A stretch of DNA of 38,643 bases from an uncultured Lachnospiraceae bacterium (lineage in GTDB: Bacteria; Bacillota; Clostridia; Lachnospirales; Lachnospiraceae): NCBI GenBank assembly GCA_902773435.1, contig CACYEN010000176.1:1-38643 (forward strand), read 5' to 3'. Positions 22,618 to 32,500 of the stretch are shown here, in pieces (the first letter of the stretch is position 1; each line of letters opens with the position of its first letter). Below the pieces are notes generated by a model that worked only from the letters and a program-made list of their open reading frames with translations, was not told where the DNA came from and searched no databases. The position numbers and the translations under genes are program-made.

Positions 22618-22628
22618 CAACCAGATGA

Positions 22629-22663
22629 GCCGCCGCGCGGGGAAGCGCCGGCGGCGGAGTTTT
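22629..22663 (+). other. Terminator-like hairpin in the lon leader
   Basis: A 10-bp GC-only stem with one bulged C (22629-22638 / 22645-22655, loop GGGGAA) is followed by ggagTTTTactttc. It lies between CIRCE and the lon ribosome site. It could act as an attenuator or as an mRNA-stability or thermosensitive element; the T-run begins four bases after the stem, so termination may be inefficient. Confidence 0.45.
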
Positions 22664-22689
22664 ACTTTCATTGTATCAGGAGGTACAGG

Positions 22690-25095
22690 ATGAGCATGAA
22701 GATGGTGATACCATTCTACAACACAGTGCTCCTCCCGGATGTTGAATATCGTCTCAGTTTAGATGGAATCACAGAGGAGGAGAAGAGCAGGATCAAGATC
22801 GACGGCGGGGCCGCCGTGCTTCTCCCGCTGAAGGAACAGAAGGAGAGGCTGAGCATCGCCGCCGAGGATTTCTTCCCGCTCGGCGTCGCGGCCGAGGTCC
22901 TGGAGATCGGGGAGGGACCGATGGGGACGTTTCTCCACGCGAGGACGCGCGAGAAGGTCCGCGTCACGGACATCACGATCGGCGACCCGATCATCGAGGT
23001 GGCGACCGAGCCCGTGGACGAGGTGATGGACATCACGTTCGCGGCGGAGAAGAAGCTTCTCGACCAGTTCAAGAAGACGTCGACCGAGCTCGCGAGCATG
23101 ATCCGGGGCGGCGACTACGCGATCGAGTATATACGGCAGATCAAGACGGTCAATGAGTTCGCGGCTGTGTTCTGCCAGTTCTTCGACATGACCGTCGAGG
23201 AGAAGTACGCGCTGCTGGATACCGATTCGTTCAGGGAGAGGGGAAAGCGCATCCACGAGGCGCTGATGCGCTTCAAGGGCGCCGTCGAGCTGCAGGCGGA
23301 CCTGCAGAACGCCGACGACCCGGACGCGAACGCCTACAAGAAGGCGGCGATCCATAAGCAGATCGGCCTGCTCGAGAAGGAGCTCCGCGCGATGGAGCCG
23401 GACAGCGAGGAGGACGAGGATTCCTTCGAGAAGAGGATCGAGGCGGCGGGCATGCCGGACGAGGTCCGGAAGGAGGTCGAGCGCGTTCTCAGGAGGTTCA
23501 ACCAGGAACCCTCGAACGGGGCAGAGTACAACTCCCTCTACGACTATCTCGACTTCGTCACCACGCTGAAATGGCAGGTCGGCGACCAGCAGCCGGTCGA
23601 CCTCGTCAGGGCGAGGAAGATCATGGACCGCGACCACTACGGGCTGAAGAAGGTCAAGGAGAGAATTCTCCAGCACCTCGCCGTGATGTCTCTCGTCGAG
23701 GAGCGGGACGGCAGCAAGCAGAAGGGGTCCATTCTCCTTCTGGTCGGCGCGCCCGGAACCGGAAAGACGAGCATGGGCAAATCGATCGCGGAGGCGCTCG
23801 GGCGCGAGTACGTCAGGATATCACTCGGCGGAATCCGCGACGAGGCGGAGATCAGGGGACACAGGAGAACCTACATCGGGGCGATGGCCGGCCGCATCAT
23901 GCAGGGCATACGGCGCTCGGGAGCGATGGATCCGGTGGTCGTCCTCGACGAGGTCGACAAGATCATGGCGAGCTTCAACGGGGATCCCTCCGCGGCGCTC
24001 CTGGAGGTGCTGGACCCGGAGCAGAACACGACGTTCGAGGACCACTACGTCAATGTGCCCTATGACCTCTCACACGCGTTCTTCGTCTGCACGGCGAATA
24101 CCTGGGACACGATTCCCCAGCCGCTTCTGGACAGGATGGAGGTCATCGAGCTGCCGGGCTACACGCCGACGGAACATTTCCATATCGCGAAGAAGCATCT
24201 GGTCGCCCAGGCGATGAAAGACACCGGGCTCACGGCGAAGGACATACGCTTCACGGACGGGGCGATCAGGAAGATCATCTCCGACTACACGATGGAGGCG
24301 GGGGTCCGCGGACTCAAGAAGCAGATCCTGACCGTCTGCCGGAAAGCAGCGGTCGAGATCGTGGAGGCCAGAGGCGGGGACTCCGCAGCGCAGAAGAAGG
24401 CATTTCCGGTCGTCATCCGCGAGAACAACGTGACAGAGTACCTGGGCAGGAAGAAGATCAGCCACGGCCGGGTGCTGAAGGACAATCCGGCAGGCGTCGT
24501 GACCGGGCTCGCCTGGACGCAGGCCGGCGGGGAGATCCTCTTCATCGAGTCGGTCGCCATGGACGGGAACGGACGGATCCACCTGACGGGGCAGATCGGC
24601 GACGTCATGAAGGAATCCGCCGAGACGGCGGTGAGCCTCGTGAAGAGCACGTTCATCGACAGCAGCCTCAATTTCGAGGACAGGGACATCCACATCCACA
24701 TCCCGGAGGGCGCGGTCCCGAAGGACGGGCCGAGCGCCGGCATCACGATGTTCACGGCGGTCACCTCGCTCGTGACGGGGATCCCGGTGAGCCCGTACAT
24801 CGCGATGACGGGGGAGATCTCGCTCCGCGGCGCCGTGCTTCCGATCGGGGGGCTCCCCGAGAAGCTGATGGCCGCCGAGCGCGCCGGGATCAGGACGGTC
24901 CTCATCCCCAGGGACAACGAGAGGGACCTCGAGGACGTGCCGTCGGAAATCAGGGACAGGCTCGAGATTATCCCGGTGTCCGCGGTCACCGACGTGATCA
25001 GGCACACGCTGCACATCAGGCTGCCGGAGCGGAACGAGAAGCCGTTCCACAGGAAGCAGGCCGACGGCGCCGCCGCGTCGCCGCCGCTGTCATAA
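22690..25095 (+). CDS. lon: ATP-dependent protease Lon
   Basis: A cytosolic AAA+ serine protease that degrades misfolded and regulatory proteins. The 801 residues hold an N-terminal substrate-binding domain (about 1-200), a helical linker (200-300), the AAA+ module with Walker A GAPGTGKT (353-360) and VVVLDEVDK, and a C-terminal protease domain. The catalytic dyad is Ser682 (KDGPSAG) and Lys725 (GGLPEKL), 43 residues apart as in E. coli Lon. The last 20 or so residues are a basic/Ala-rich tail. The start ATG follows aggagg. It has its own sigma-A promoter and a CIRCE site, so HrcA-type heat-shock control is likely. It diverges from the pot operon. Confidence 0.97.
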   Translation: MSMKMVIPFYNTVLLPDVEYRLSLDGITEEEKSRIKIDGGAAVLLPLKEQKERLSIAAEDFFPLGVAAEVLEIGEGPMGTFLHARTREKVRVTDITIGDPIIEVATEPVDEVMDITFAAEKKLLDQFKKTSTELASMIRGGDYAIEYIRQIKTVNEFAAVFCQFFDMTVEEKYALLDTDSFRERGKRIHEALMRFKGAVELQADLQNADDPDANAYKKAAIHKQIGLLEKELRAMEPDSEEDEDSFEKRIEAAGMPDEVRKEVERVLRRFNQEPSNGAEYNSLYDYLDFVTTLKWQVGDQQPVDLVRARKIMDRDHYGLKKVKERILQHLAVMSLVEERDGSKQKGSILLLVGAPGTGKTSMGKSIAEALGREYVRISLGGIRDEAEIRGHRRTYIGAMAGRIMQGIRRSGAMDPVVVLDEVDKIMASFNGDPSAALLEVLDPEQNTTFEDHYVNVPYDLSHAFFVCTANTWDTIPQPLLDRMEVIELPGYTPTEHFHIAKKHLVAQAMKDTGLTAKDIRFTDGAIRKIISDYTMEAGVRGLKKQILTVCRKAAVEIVEARGGDSAAQKKAFPVVIRENNVTEYLGRKKISHGRVLKDNPAGVVTGLAWTQAGGEILFIESVAMDGNGRIHLTGQIGDVMKESAETAVSLVKSTFIDSSLNFEDRDIHIHIPEGAVPKDGPSAGITMFTAVTSLVTGIPVSPYIAMTGEISLRGAVLPIGGLPEKLMAAERAGIRTVLIPRDNERDLEDVPSEIRDRLEIIPVSAVTDVIRHTLHIRLPERNEKPFHRKQADGAAASPPLS

Positions 25096-25161
25096 CTTAA
25101 GTTTTATAAGAGACGGCCATGCCCGCCGGCGCGGGCTAAAAAAGAGATGTTCGTCAGGCAG

Positions 25162-25223
25162 ACGGCCCCTTGCGCGGGACGCCCCGAAAGACCCGGGAAG
25201 TTCCGCGGAGGGGCCGCCCTTTT
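25162..25223 (+). terminator. Probable terminator after lon
   Basis: cggcccc (25163-25169) pairs with ggggccg (25210-25216), with further GC-rich inner pairing, followed by ccctttt. It lies 67 bases after lon and 44 bases before the malQ -10 box. Confidence 0.55.
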
Positions 25224-25263
25224 ATGTCCTCCCAATCAGGGTGTGGCATATATATAGAATGAG

Positions 25264-25272
25264 TGCTATAAT
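25264..25272 (+). promoter_or_regulatory. Extended -10 promoter of the malQ operon
   Basis: TGC-TATAAT (-10 at 25267-25272) is an extended -10 element. The -35 region (tggcat) is poor. Initiation near 25279 would leave a leader of about 43 bases before malQ. Confidence 0.6.
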
Positions 25273-25321
25273 GGATTGGCATATCTTGTGCTTATACCAA
25301 GAGGGAAGAGGAACATCAGTT

Positions 25322-26905
25322 ATGAGAGCAAGCGGAATACTTTATCCGATATCATCGCTGCCGTCGCGCTTCGGCATCGGCAGCTTTTCACGGGAAGCGT
25401 ACGAGTTCGTCGACTTCCTCCGCGAGGCGGGCCAGAGCTACTGGCAGGTCCTGCCGTTCGGCCCGACCGGGTACGGCGATTCGCCCTACCAGTCGTTCTC
25501 CACATTCGCCGGCAACCCGTATTTTATCAGCCTTGAGGACCTGGTCGAGGAGGGGCTGCTGAAAGAGGAGGAGTGCGAGGGTGCCTTCTGGGGATCGGAT
25601 CCCGAGTACGTCGACTACGGCGCGCTCTACGAGAACCGGTTCAGGGTCCTCTGGACCGCCTACAGCCGCTTCCGCGGGTCGGAACTCGAGAACGGGGATT
25701 ACCGGGAGTTCGTCAGCAGGGAGGCCTACTGGCTCGAGGACTACTGCCTCTTCATGGCGCTCAAGCAGGAAAATGGCGGAAAGCCCTGGAGTGAATGGAC
25801 CGACATCTACCGCAACCGCGACAAGAAGGCCATGACGATGATCGGGGAGGTCCTCGGCGAGACGGTCGGGTTCTTCCGGTTCCAGCAGTATGAATTCATG
25901 CGCCAGTGGAAGAAGCTCCACACCTACGCCAATAAGAACGGGGTGAAGATCATCGGGGACATCCCGATCTACGTGGCCTTCGACAGCGCGGACACCTGGG
26001 CGCACCCCGGGCAGTACCGGTTTGACGACAAGAACATCCCGACCGAGGTCGCCGGCTGCCCGCCGGACGCGTTCTCCGCCACCGGCCAGCTCTGGGGCAA
26101 CCCGATCTACGACTGGGAGGCGATGAAGAAGAACGGCTACAGTTGGTGGATCAGCCGCATCCGCAGGTCGCTCGAGTTCTACGACGTGATCCGCGTGGAC
26201 CATTTCCGCGGATTCGACGAGTACTACGCGATTCCATTCGGCGACGAGACCGCCGAGAACGGGAAGTGGGAGAAGGGACCGGGAATGGACCTCTTCGAGG
26301 CGGTCCGGGCCGAGCTCGGGGACGTCGCGATCATCGCGGAGGACCTCGGGTACATCACGCCGAGCGTCAGGGAACTGCTGAAGACGTCCGGCTATCCGGG
26401 CATGAAGGTTCTGCAGTTTGCCTTTGACGAGTCAGAGCAGAGCGTCTACCTGTCATACAGGCACGAGCCGAACTCCGTCGTTTACACCGGAACCCACGAC
26501 AACATGACGACACGGGGCTGGATCGAGTCGATCAGCGACCACGACCGGGACTACGCGAGGCGCTATATCAATTCGATCTACACGGATTACGGCCAGTTTA
26601 CCTGGGATTTCATCCGGGAGGCGTTCCGGTCCGTGTCGGACCTCTGCATCGTCCCGATCCAGGATTTCCTCGTGAAGGGAAATGAGGCCAGGATGAACGC
26701 CCCCTCCTCCGCGATGGGCAACTGGCAGTGGCGGGTGACCCCGCACTTCCTGACGGAGGAGCTGGCGAAGAGTATCTATGAGATGACGAAGCTCTACGGC
26801 AGGCTGCCGGTGAAACTGCCGGAGCCCGCGGATGAGGCCGCTTCGGAGGACCCGGCGGAGGCCGGTCCGGAGGCACCCGGAGAGGCGGCAGGGACGGAGA
26901 GGTGA
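25322..26905 (+). CDS. malQ: 4-alpha-glucanotransferase (amylomaltase)
   Basis: A GH77 enzyme that transfers alpha-1,4-glucan segments between maltodextrins, in glycogen/maltodextrin use. The 527-residue protein starts RASGILYPISSLPSRFGIGSF, the family start. The catalytic residues are all visible: the nucleophile Asp293 in VIRVDHFRG, the acid/base Glu340 in IIAEDLG and Asp393 in YTGTHDNMTT. The last 30 residues or so (PEPADEAASEDPAEAG) are a Pro/Glu/Ala tail not found in the core family. The reading frame opens at 25241, but family alignment and gaggaa upstream support ATG at 25322. Its stop is one base from the thyA start, so it heads a closely packed run of housekeeping genes. Confidence 0.95.
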   Translation: MRASGILYPISSLPSRFGIGSFSREAYEFVDFLREAGQSYWQVLPFGPTGYGDSPYQSFSTFAGNPYFISLEDLVEEGLLKEEECEGAFWGSDPEYVDYGALYENRFRVLWTAYSRFRGSELENGDYREFVSREAYWLEDYCLFMALKQENGGKPWSEWTDIYRNRDKKAMTMIGEVLGETVGFFRFQQYEFMRQWKKLHTYANKNGVKIIGDIPIYVAFDSADTWAHPGQYRFDDKNIPTEVAGCPPDAFSATGQLWGNPIYDWEAMKKNGYSWWISRIRRSLEFYDVIRVDHFRGFDEYYAIPFGDETAENGKWEKGPGMDLFEAVRAELGDVAIIAEDLGYITPSVRELLKTSGYPGMKVLQFAFDESEQSVYLSYRHEPNSVVYTGTHDNMTTRGWIESISDHDRDYARRYINSIYTDYGQFTWDFIREAFRSVSDLCIVPIQDFLVKGNEARMNAPSSAMGNWQWRVTPHFLTEELAKSIYEMTKLYGRLPVKLPEPADEAASEDPAEAGPEAPGEAAGTER

Positions 26906-26906
26906 G

Positions 26907-27815
26907 ATGAGCCGCGCGGATCAGTTATTTATCGAAACATGCAGGGAGATCCTGGAACACGGGACGTCCGACGAGGGGATGGAAGTCCGCCCCCGCTGGG
27001 AGGACGGGACGCCGGCCCACACGCTCGCCGTGTTCGGCGTCACGCACCGCTACGATCTCGGGAAGGAATTCCCCATGATGACGCTCCGGAATACCTACTG
27101 GAAGTCGGCTTGGGACGAGATCTCCTGGATCTGGCAGAAGAAGTCCAACAACATCAGGGACCTGAAGAGCCACGTCTGGGACGCCTGGGCGGACGAAGAG
27201 GGGACGATCGGAAAGGCCTACGGCTACCAGATGGGCCTGCCCGCGAGATATAAGGACGTCACGGAAGAGGGAATCAGGAAGGCATTCGGAGGAACCCCCG
27301 AGGAAGCGAAGATCAGGCGGGACGAGAGCGGGGTCTATCTCCTCGACCAGACCGACCGCGTGATCTACCAGCTCGTCAACGACCCGGCCTCCCGGCGGAT
27401 CCTGACAAATATCTACAACATTCAGGACCTCTCGGAGATGGGCCTGTCCCCGTGCGCCTACAGCATGACGTTCGTCGTGACCGGAAACCGCCTGAACGCG
27501 ATCCTGAACCAGAGGTCCCAGGATATGATGACGGCCTGCGCCTGGAACGAGATCCAGTACGCCCTCATCACGCTGGCCCTCGCCTCCGCCTACGGCTACG
27601 AGCCCGGCGAGTTCCTCCACGTGATCGCGAACTGCCACATCTACGACCGGCACGTAAGCCTCATCCGGCACATGATCGAACAGCCTCAGCACGAGGCGCC
27701 CGAGGTCCGGATCAATCCGGAGAAGAAGGATTTCTACGACATCACGGCGAGCGACATCCTCGTCGGCAACTATGAGTACAACCCGGAAAAATACAGGATT
27801 CCGGTTGCGGTCTGA
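26907..27815 (+). CDS. thyA: Thymidylate synthase
   Basis: Methylates dUMP to dTMP using methylene-THF, producing dihydrofolate that the next gene product reduces. The 302-residue protein has the phosphate-binding DPASRR (about 159-164), the catalytic Cys183 in LSPCAYSM, QRSQDMMTACAWN (dUMP-binding R-S-x-D and the Asn) and HIYDRH. Two deviations from textbook ThyA are visible: the residue after the catalytic Cys is Ala rather than His, and HIY-x-NH reads HIYDRH. I believe similar sequences occur in clostridia, so this is probably a divergent active branch. The start ATG lies one base after the malQ stop and follows ggagagg. It is coupled with folA. Confidence 0.93.
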   Translation: MSRADQLFIETCREILEHGTSDEGMEVRPRWEDGTPAHTLAVFGVTHRYDLGKEFPMMTLRNTYWKSAWDEISWIWQKKSNNIRDLKSHVWDAWADEEGTIGKAYGYQMGLPARYKDVTEEGIRKAFGGTPEEAKIRRDESGVYLLDQTDRVIYQLVNDPASRRILTNIYNIQDLSEMGLSPCAYSMTFVVTGNRLNAILNQRSQDMMTACAWNEIQYALITLALASAYGYEPGEFLHVIANCHIYDRHVSLIRHMIEQPQHEAPEVRINPEKKDFYDITASDILVGNYEYNPEKYRIPVAV

Positions 27816-27836
27816 GCATTCTGGAGGGATAGGCGC

Positions 27837-28337
27837 ATGAAGGCAATTGCGGCAGTCGACTCGGGGTGGTCCATCGGCAGGGGCGGGAAGCTCCTGGTCT
27901 CGATCCCCGCGGACAAGGAGCACTTCAAAGCGAAGACGATGGGGAAGGCCGTCATCATGGGGAGGAAGACGTTCGAGTCCCTCCCGGGAAAGAAACCCCT
28001 GCGCGGGAGGTACAATATCGTCCTCACGAGGGACCCGGACTACCGCGCGGACGGCGCGGTCATCGCGCACTCCCCGGCCGAGGCTGCCGAAGCGGCTGCT
28101 TCCGCGGGCTACGCGGATGAGGACACCGTGGTGATCGGCGGCGGCGAGATCTACAGGCTGATGCTCCCGTACACCGACACCGCCTACATCACGAAGATCG
28201 AGTATGTCTACGACGCCGACACCACATTTCCCGATCTGGATAAGGATCCGGAGTGGGAGCTCGCCGCGGCGGGCGAGGAGCAGACCTATTTTGACCTGGT
28301 GTACGAGTTTGACGTCTACAGACGGGTGAAGAGATAA
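27837..28337 (+). CDS. folA: Dihydrofolate reductase
   Basis: Reduces dihydrofolate to tetrahydrofolate with NADPH, closing the cycle driven by thymidylate synthase. The 166 residues begin MKAIAAVDSGWSIG; the catalytic acidic residue is Asp26 in SIPADKEHF, the NADPH loop is VIMGRKTFESLPG, and the second glycine motif is VVIGGGEIYRLMLPY. The family usually has a Trp shortly before the acid (L-P-W); here the stretch is KLLVSIPAD. The ATG follows ggaggg, 21 bases after thyA. Confidence 0.94.
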   Translation: MKAIAAVDSGWSIGRGGKLLVSIPADKEHFKAKTMGKAVIMGRKTFESLPGKKPLRGRYNIVLTRDPDYRADGAVIAHSPAEAAEAAASAGYADEDTVVIGGGEIYRLMLPYTDTAYITKIEYVYDADTTFPDLDKDPEWELAAAGEEQTYFDLVYEFDVYRRVKR

Positions 28338-28388
28338 AGCATCCGGTCCGGCGCTCCGCGCCCCGGGAGAGAGAGTACGGTAACCGAT

Positions 28389-29486
28389 ATGGCAGCAGAT
28401 ATTCATGAGATCCCGCACAGGGAGCGCACGAAGGAGATCACGATCGGGTCGAGAACGATCGGGGGAGGAAACCCGATCGCGATCCAGTCGATGACGAACA
28501 CGAAGACCGAGGATACGGAGGCGACGGTGCGCCAGATACTTGAACTGGAGCGCGCCGGGTGTGACATTATCCGCTGCACGGTTCCGACCATGGAGGCCGC
28601 CGTGTCGCTCGGAGCGATCCGGAGGCGGGTGCACATCCCGGTCGTCGCCGATGTCCATTTCGATTACAGGCTCGCGATCGAAGCCATCGAGCGGGGCGCC
28701 GACAAGATCCGGATCAATCCCGGCAACATCGGGGGCCCGGAGCGCATCCGGGAGGTCGTCGCGGCGGCGAAGATGAGAAATATCCCGATCAGGGTCGGGG
28801 TCAACTCCGGCTCCCTCGAGAAGGAGATCATCGAAAAGTACGGCAGGGTGACCGCCGAGGGACTCGTGGAGAGCGCGCTGGACAAGGTGCGCATGATCGA
28901 GGACTTCAACTATGACAATATCGTGATCAGCATCAAGTCCTCGGACGTCATGATGTGTGTGAAGGCGCACCGGCTGATCGCGGACGAGACGACGTACCCG
29001 CTCCACGTCGGCATCACGGAGTCGGGGACGGTCTTCTCCGGGGCGATCCGCTCGTCGGTCGGCCTTGCCCTGATTCTCTCGGAGGGCATCGGCGACACCG
29101 TCCGCGTCTCCCTGACCGGCGATCCGGTCCACGAGGTGAGGGCGGCGAAGATGATCCTGCGGACGCTTGAGCTTCGGAGGGGCGGCATCGAGGTCGTCTC
29201 ATGTCCGACCTGCGGGCGGACGGAGATCGATCTCATCGGTCTCGCGAGGCAGGTGGAGGAGATGGTGCAGGATATTCCGCTCGACATCAAGGTCGCGGTG
29301 ATGGGCTGTGTCGTCAACGGCCCGGGAGAGGCGAGGGAAGCCGATATCGGCATCGCCGGGGGAAAGCACTCGGGGCTCCTGATCAGGCACGGCGAGGTCA
29401 TCCGGAAGCTGCCGGAGGATCAGCTTCTCCCCGCGCTCATGGAGGAGCTGATGAACTTTGGCCGGGACAGGGGCGCGGCGGAATAG
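28389..29486 (+). CDS. ispG: (E)-4-hydroxy-3-methylbut-2-enyl-diphosphate synthase
   Basis: A [4Fe-4S] enzyme of the MEP isoprenoid pathway converting MEcPP to HMBPP. The 365 residues comprise a TIM-barrel part (PIAIQSMTNTKTED, IPVVADVHFDYRLA, IRINPGNIG) and a C-terminal cluster domain with Cys272 and Cys275 (SCPTCGRTEID), Cys307 (GCVVNGPGEA) and Glu314. All cluster ligands are present. The ribosome site (gggagagagag) is rather far from the ATG, but no better start exists. It sits between folA and polC with short gaps. Confidence 0.96.
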   Translation: MAADIHEIPHRERTKEITIGSRTIGGGNPIAIQSMTNTKTEDTEATVRQILELERAGCDIIRCTVPTMEAAVSLGAIRRRVHIPVVADVHFDYRLAIEAIERGADKIRINPGNIGGPERIREVVAAAKMRNIPIRVGVNSGSLEKEIIEKYGRVTAEGLVESALDKVRMIEDFNYDNIVISIKSSDVMMCVKAHRLIADETTYPLHVGITESGTVFSGAIRSSVGLALILSEGIGDTVRVSLTGDPVHEVRAAKMILRTLELRRGGIEVVSCPTCGRTEIDLIGLARQVEEMVQDIPLDIKVAVMGCVVNGPGEAREADIGIAGGKHSGLLIRHGEVIRKLPEDQLLPALMEELMNFGRDRGAAE

Positions 29487-29501
29487 AGACGGAGGGGTTT
29501 C

Positions 29502-32500
29502 ATGGGGAGCGGTTTGAGATCGTTTTCGGAGACATTTCCCGGACTGGATCTTGACAGGAAGATCGCGGATTTACTGGATTATGTAACGGTGGAGCGGGTG
29601 ACCGTCAATTCGGCGAGAACCCGGCTCCGCGTTTATGTCTTATCGGATAACTGGCTGAAGAAGACTCACGTCCGGAAGATCGAGGCGGCGATCGCGGCGA
29701 AGATGTTCGGGGACGGCAGGGGAGACGTGCGCCTGATCGAGAGGTTCAGGCTGTCGTCGTCCTACACGCCCGAGAATTTCTACCGGGTGTACCGCCCGAG
29801 CATGAGCTTCGAGCTGAAGGAGGTCAGCCCGATCCTCAACCAGGCGTTCCTCCACTCGGAGGTCGTCTTCCCGTCCCCGTCGGAGATCCTGGTCCGCATC
29901 CCGGACAACCCGGTCTGCGCGCGCGAGGAGGAGCGCCTCCTCGGCTACTTCGAGAAGGTGTTCTGCGAGAGGGCGGGATTCCCGGCCCTCACGATCAGGA
30001 CCGAACTTCGGCGCGAGGACGCGAAGAAGCTCTTCGAGGACGACGACAGGAGGATCGAGGAGAAGGTCCGTCTCGTCACGGAGGCGAGTTCTGGCCGGCA
30101 GGCTGCGAGGAGCGCCGAGAAGAAACTTCCGAAGAAAGAGGAGAAGGTCTACCGCAGGCAGACAGGCCGCCAGAGCGACCCTGACGTGATCTACGGGCGG
30201 GGATTCGACGACGAGCCGGTCCCGATCGATTCGCTCGGGGAGGACCCGCGCGAAGTGACGGTGCGCGGGGAAGTCTTCGGAAGCGAGATGAGGGATACGA
30301 GAAACGGCAGGATCATCATGACGGTCTCTGTCACGGACTACACGGACAGCCTCCGCTTCAAGCTCTGGGTCGACAAGGGTGAGGAAGGGGAGTTTCTTGC
30401 CGTGTTCAAAAACGGCGGGACTTTTCTCATCAAGGGCTTCATGGATCTCGATCCCTACGACAGGGAGCTGATGATCAAGAGCGTGTACGGCATCAGGAAG
30501 ATCCCGCCGTTCCGCGGGGCCAGGGAGGACACCGCCCCCGAGAAGAGGGTGGAGCTCCACTGCCACACGCAGATGTCCGACATGGACGCCGTGTCCTCCG
30601 CGAAGGATATCGTGAAGCAGGCGTACCGCTTCGGCATGAAGGCGATCGCGATCACCGACCACGGGGTCGTCCAGGCTTTCCCCGAAGCGTGGAAGACGAT
30701 CGGCGGAAAGGGAGGAATTCCGAAGGACGCCGACATGAAGATCATCTACGGGATGGAGGCCTATCTCGTCGACGACACAAAGAACCTCGTGGGAGGGGAT
30801 ATGAGCGGCAGCATCCACGGACCTGCCGTGGTGTTCCAGACCGTGACGACCGGGCAGAGCCCGCTCGTCCACGAGATCATCGAAATCGCCGCGGTGAAGA
30901 TCGAGGACGGCAGGATCACGGAGGATTTCTCCACGCTGGTCAGGCCGGAGAGGCCGATCCCCTTCTCGATCCAGACCGAGACCGGGATCACCGACGACAT
31001 GGTGGCGTCCTCTCCGGGGCTGAAGGATGCGCTGGAGGGCCTGCTTGAATTCGCCGGGGACCTCACCCTGATCTCCTACGACGCGGGCATGGAGCTGAAT
31101 TTCCTCTACACGTCCTGCGGGAAGCTCGGGCTCCCCGCGCCGGCGGGAACCACGGTCGATATCGCCGCGGTCGCCAGATATATGGTGCCGGATCTCGGCA
31201 AGATCCGCTTCCGCACCCTCGTGCGCCACATGAAAGTGAACTGCGCCGATGAGATGCGGGCATTTCCGCGCGCCCAGAGCATGGGGTTCGTCTGGCTCCG
31301 CCTGCTCGACCTCATGGAGGACGCGGGGATCACGACCTACCGGGAACTCAACGAGAGGGGGACCGTCTCCGTCGACAGGATCCGGAACCTGCGCTACTAC
31401 CACGCGATCCTTCTCGCGAAAAATGAGACCGGCCGGAGGAACCTCTACACCCTCGTATCCGAGTCTCATCTCAAATATTTCAAGCTCCGGCCGAGAATTC
31501 CGAAGAGCGTACTCAACCGTTACAGGGAGGGCCTCGTGCTCGGCAGCGCCTGTTCCGCGGGCGAACTCTACCGCGCGATTGTCGAGGGGGCGTCGGATTC
31601 CGAGATCGCCGGGATCGTCAGGTACTACGACTACCTTGAGATCCAGCCGACCGAAAACAACGACTACCTGATGAGCGATCCGAAGAGCGGCATCAGGACC
31701 AGAGAGGACCTCGAGAACATCAATCGCAGGATCGTGCGGCTCGGCGATGAGTTCGGGAAGCCTGTGTGCGCGACCTGCGACGTCCATTTCCTTAATCCGG
31801 AGGACTGGATCTACCGCGCGATCATCCAGGCCGGCCACGGCTACAAGGACGAGGACGGCCAGCCGCCGCTCTACCTCCGGACGACGGACGAGATGCTCGA
31901 CGAATTCGCCTACCTCGGCCCGGAGAAGTGCAGGGAGGTCGTGATCACCAACACGATAAGGGTCGCGGACATGATCGAAAAGATCTCCCCGATCTATCCG
32001 GACAAATGTCCCCCCTCGATCCCGCACTCCGAGGAGGACCTCCAGAACATGTGCTATGAGACCGCGAAGGAGTGGTACGGGGATCCTCTTCCCGACGTCG
32101 TCGCGGCCAGGCTGGACCGGGAGCTCGGCTCCATCATCAGGAACGGCTACGCGGTCATGTACATCATCGCGCAGAAGCTCGTCGACAAGTCCAACGAGGA
32201 CGGCTACCTCGTCGGCTCCAGGGGGTCGGTCGGAAGTTCCTTCGCCGCGACGATGTCGCGGATCACGGAGGTCAATCCGCTGCCTCCCCATTACCGCTGC
32301 GGGAAGTGCAGGTACAGCGAGTTCGATTCCGAGGAGACGAGGGCCGCGCACGCCGAGGGGCGCTGCGGCTGCGATATGCCCGACAAGATCTGCCCGGTCT
32401 GCGGGGAGCCGCTGATCAAGGACGGCTTCGACATCCCGTTTGAGACATTTCTCGGATTCAAGGGAGACAAGGAGCCGGACATCGACCTCAACTTCTCCGG

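Noticed and set aside
25096-25160. The gcccg/cgggc hairpin right after lon as its terminator
   Set aside because: It is followed by an A-run, not a T-run, on the plus strand; the later hairpin at 25162-25223 fits better.
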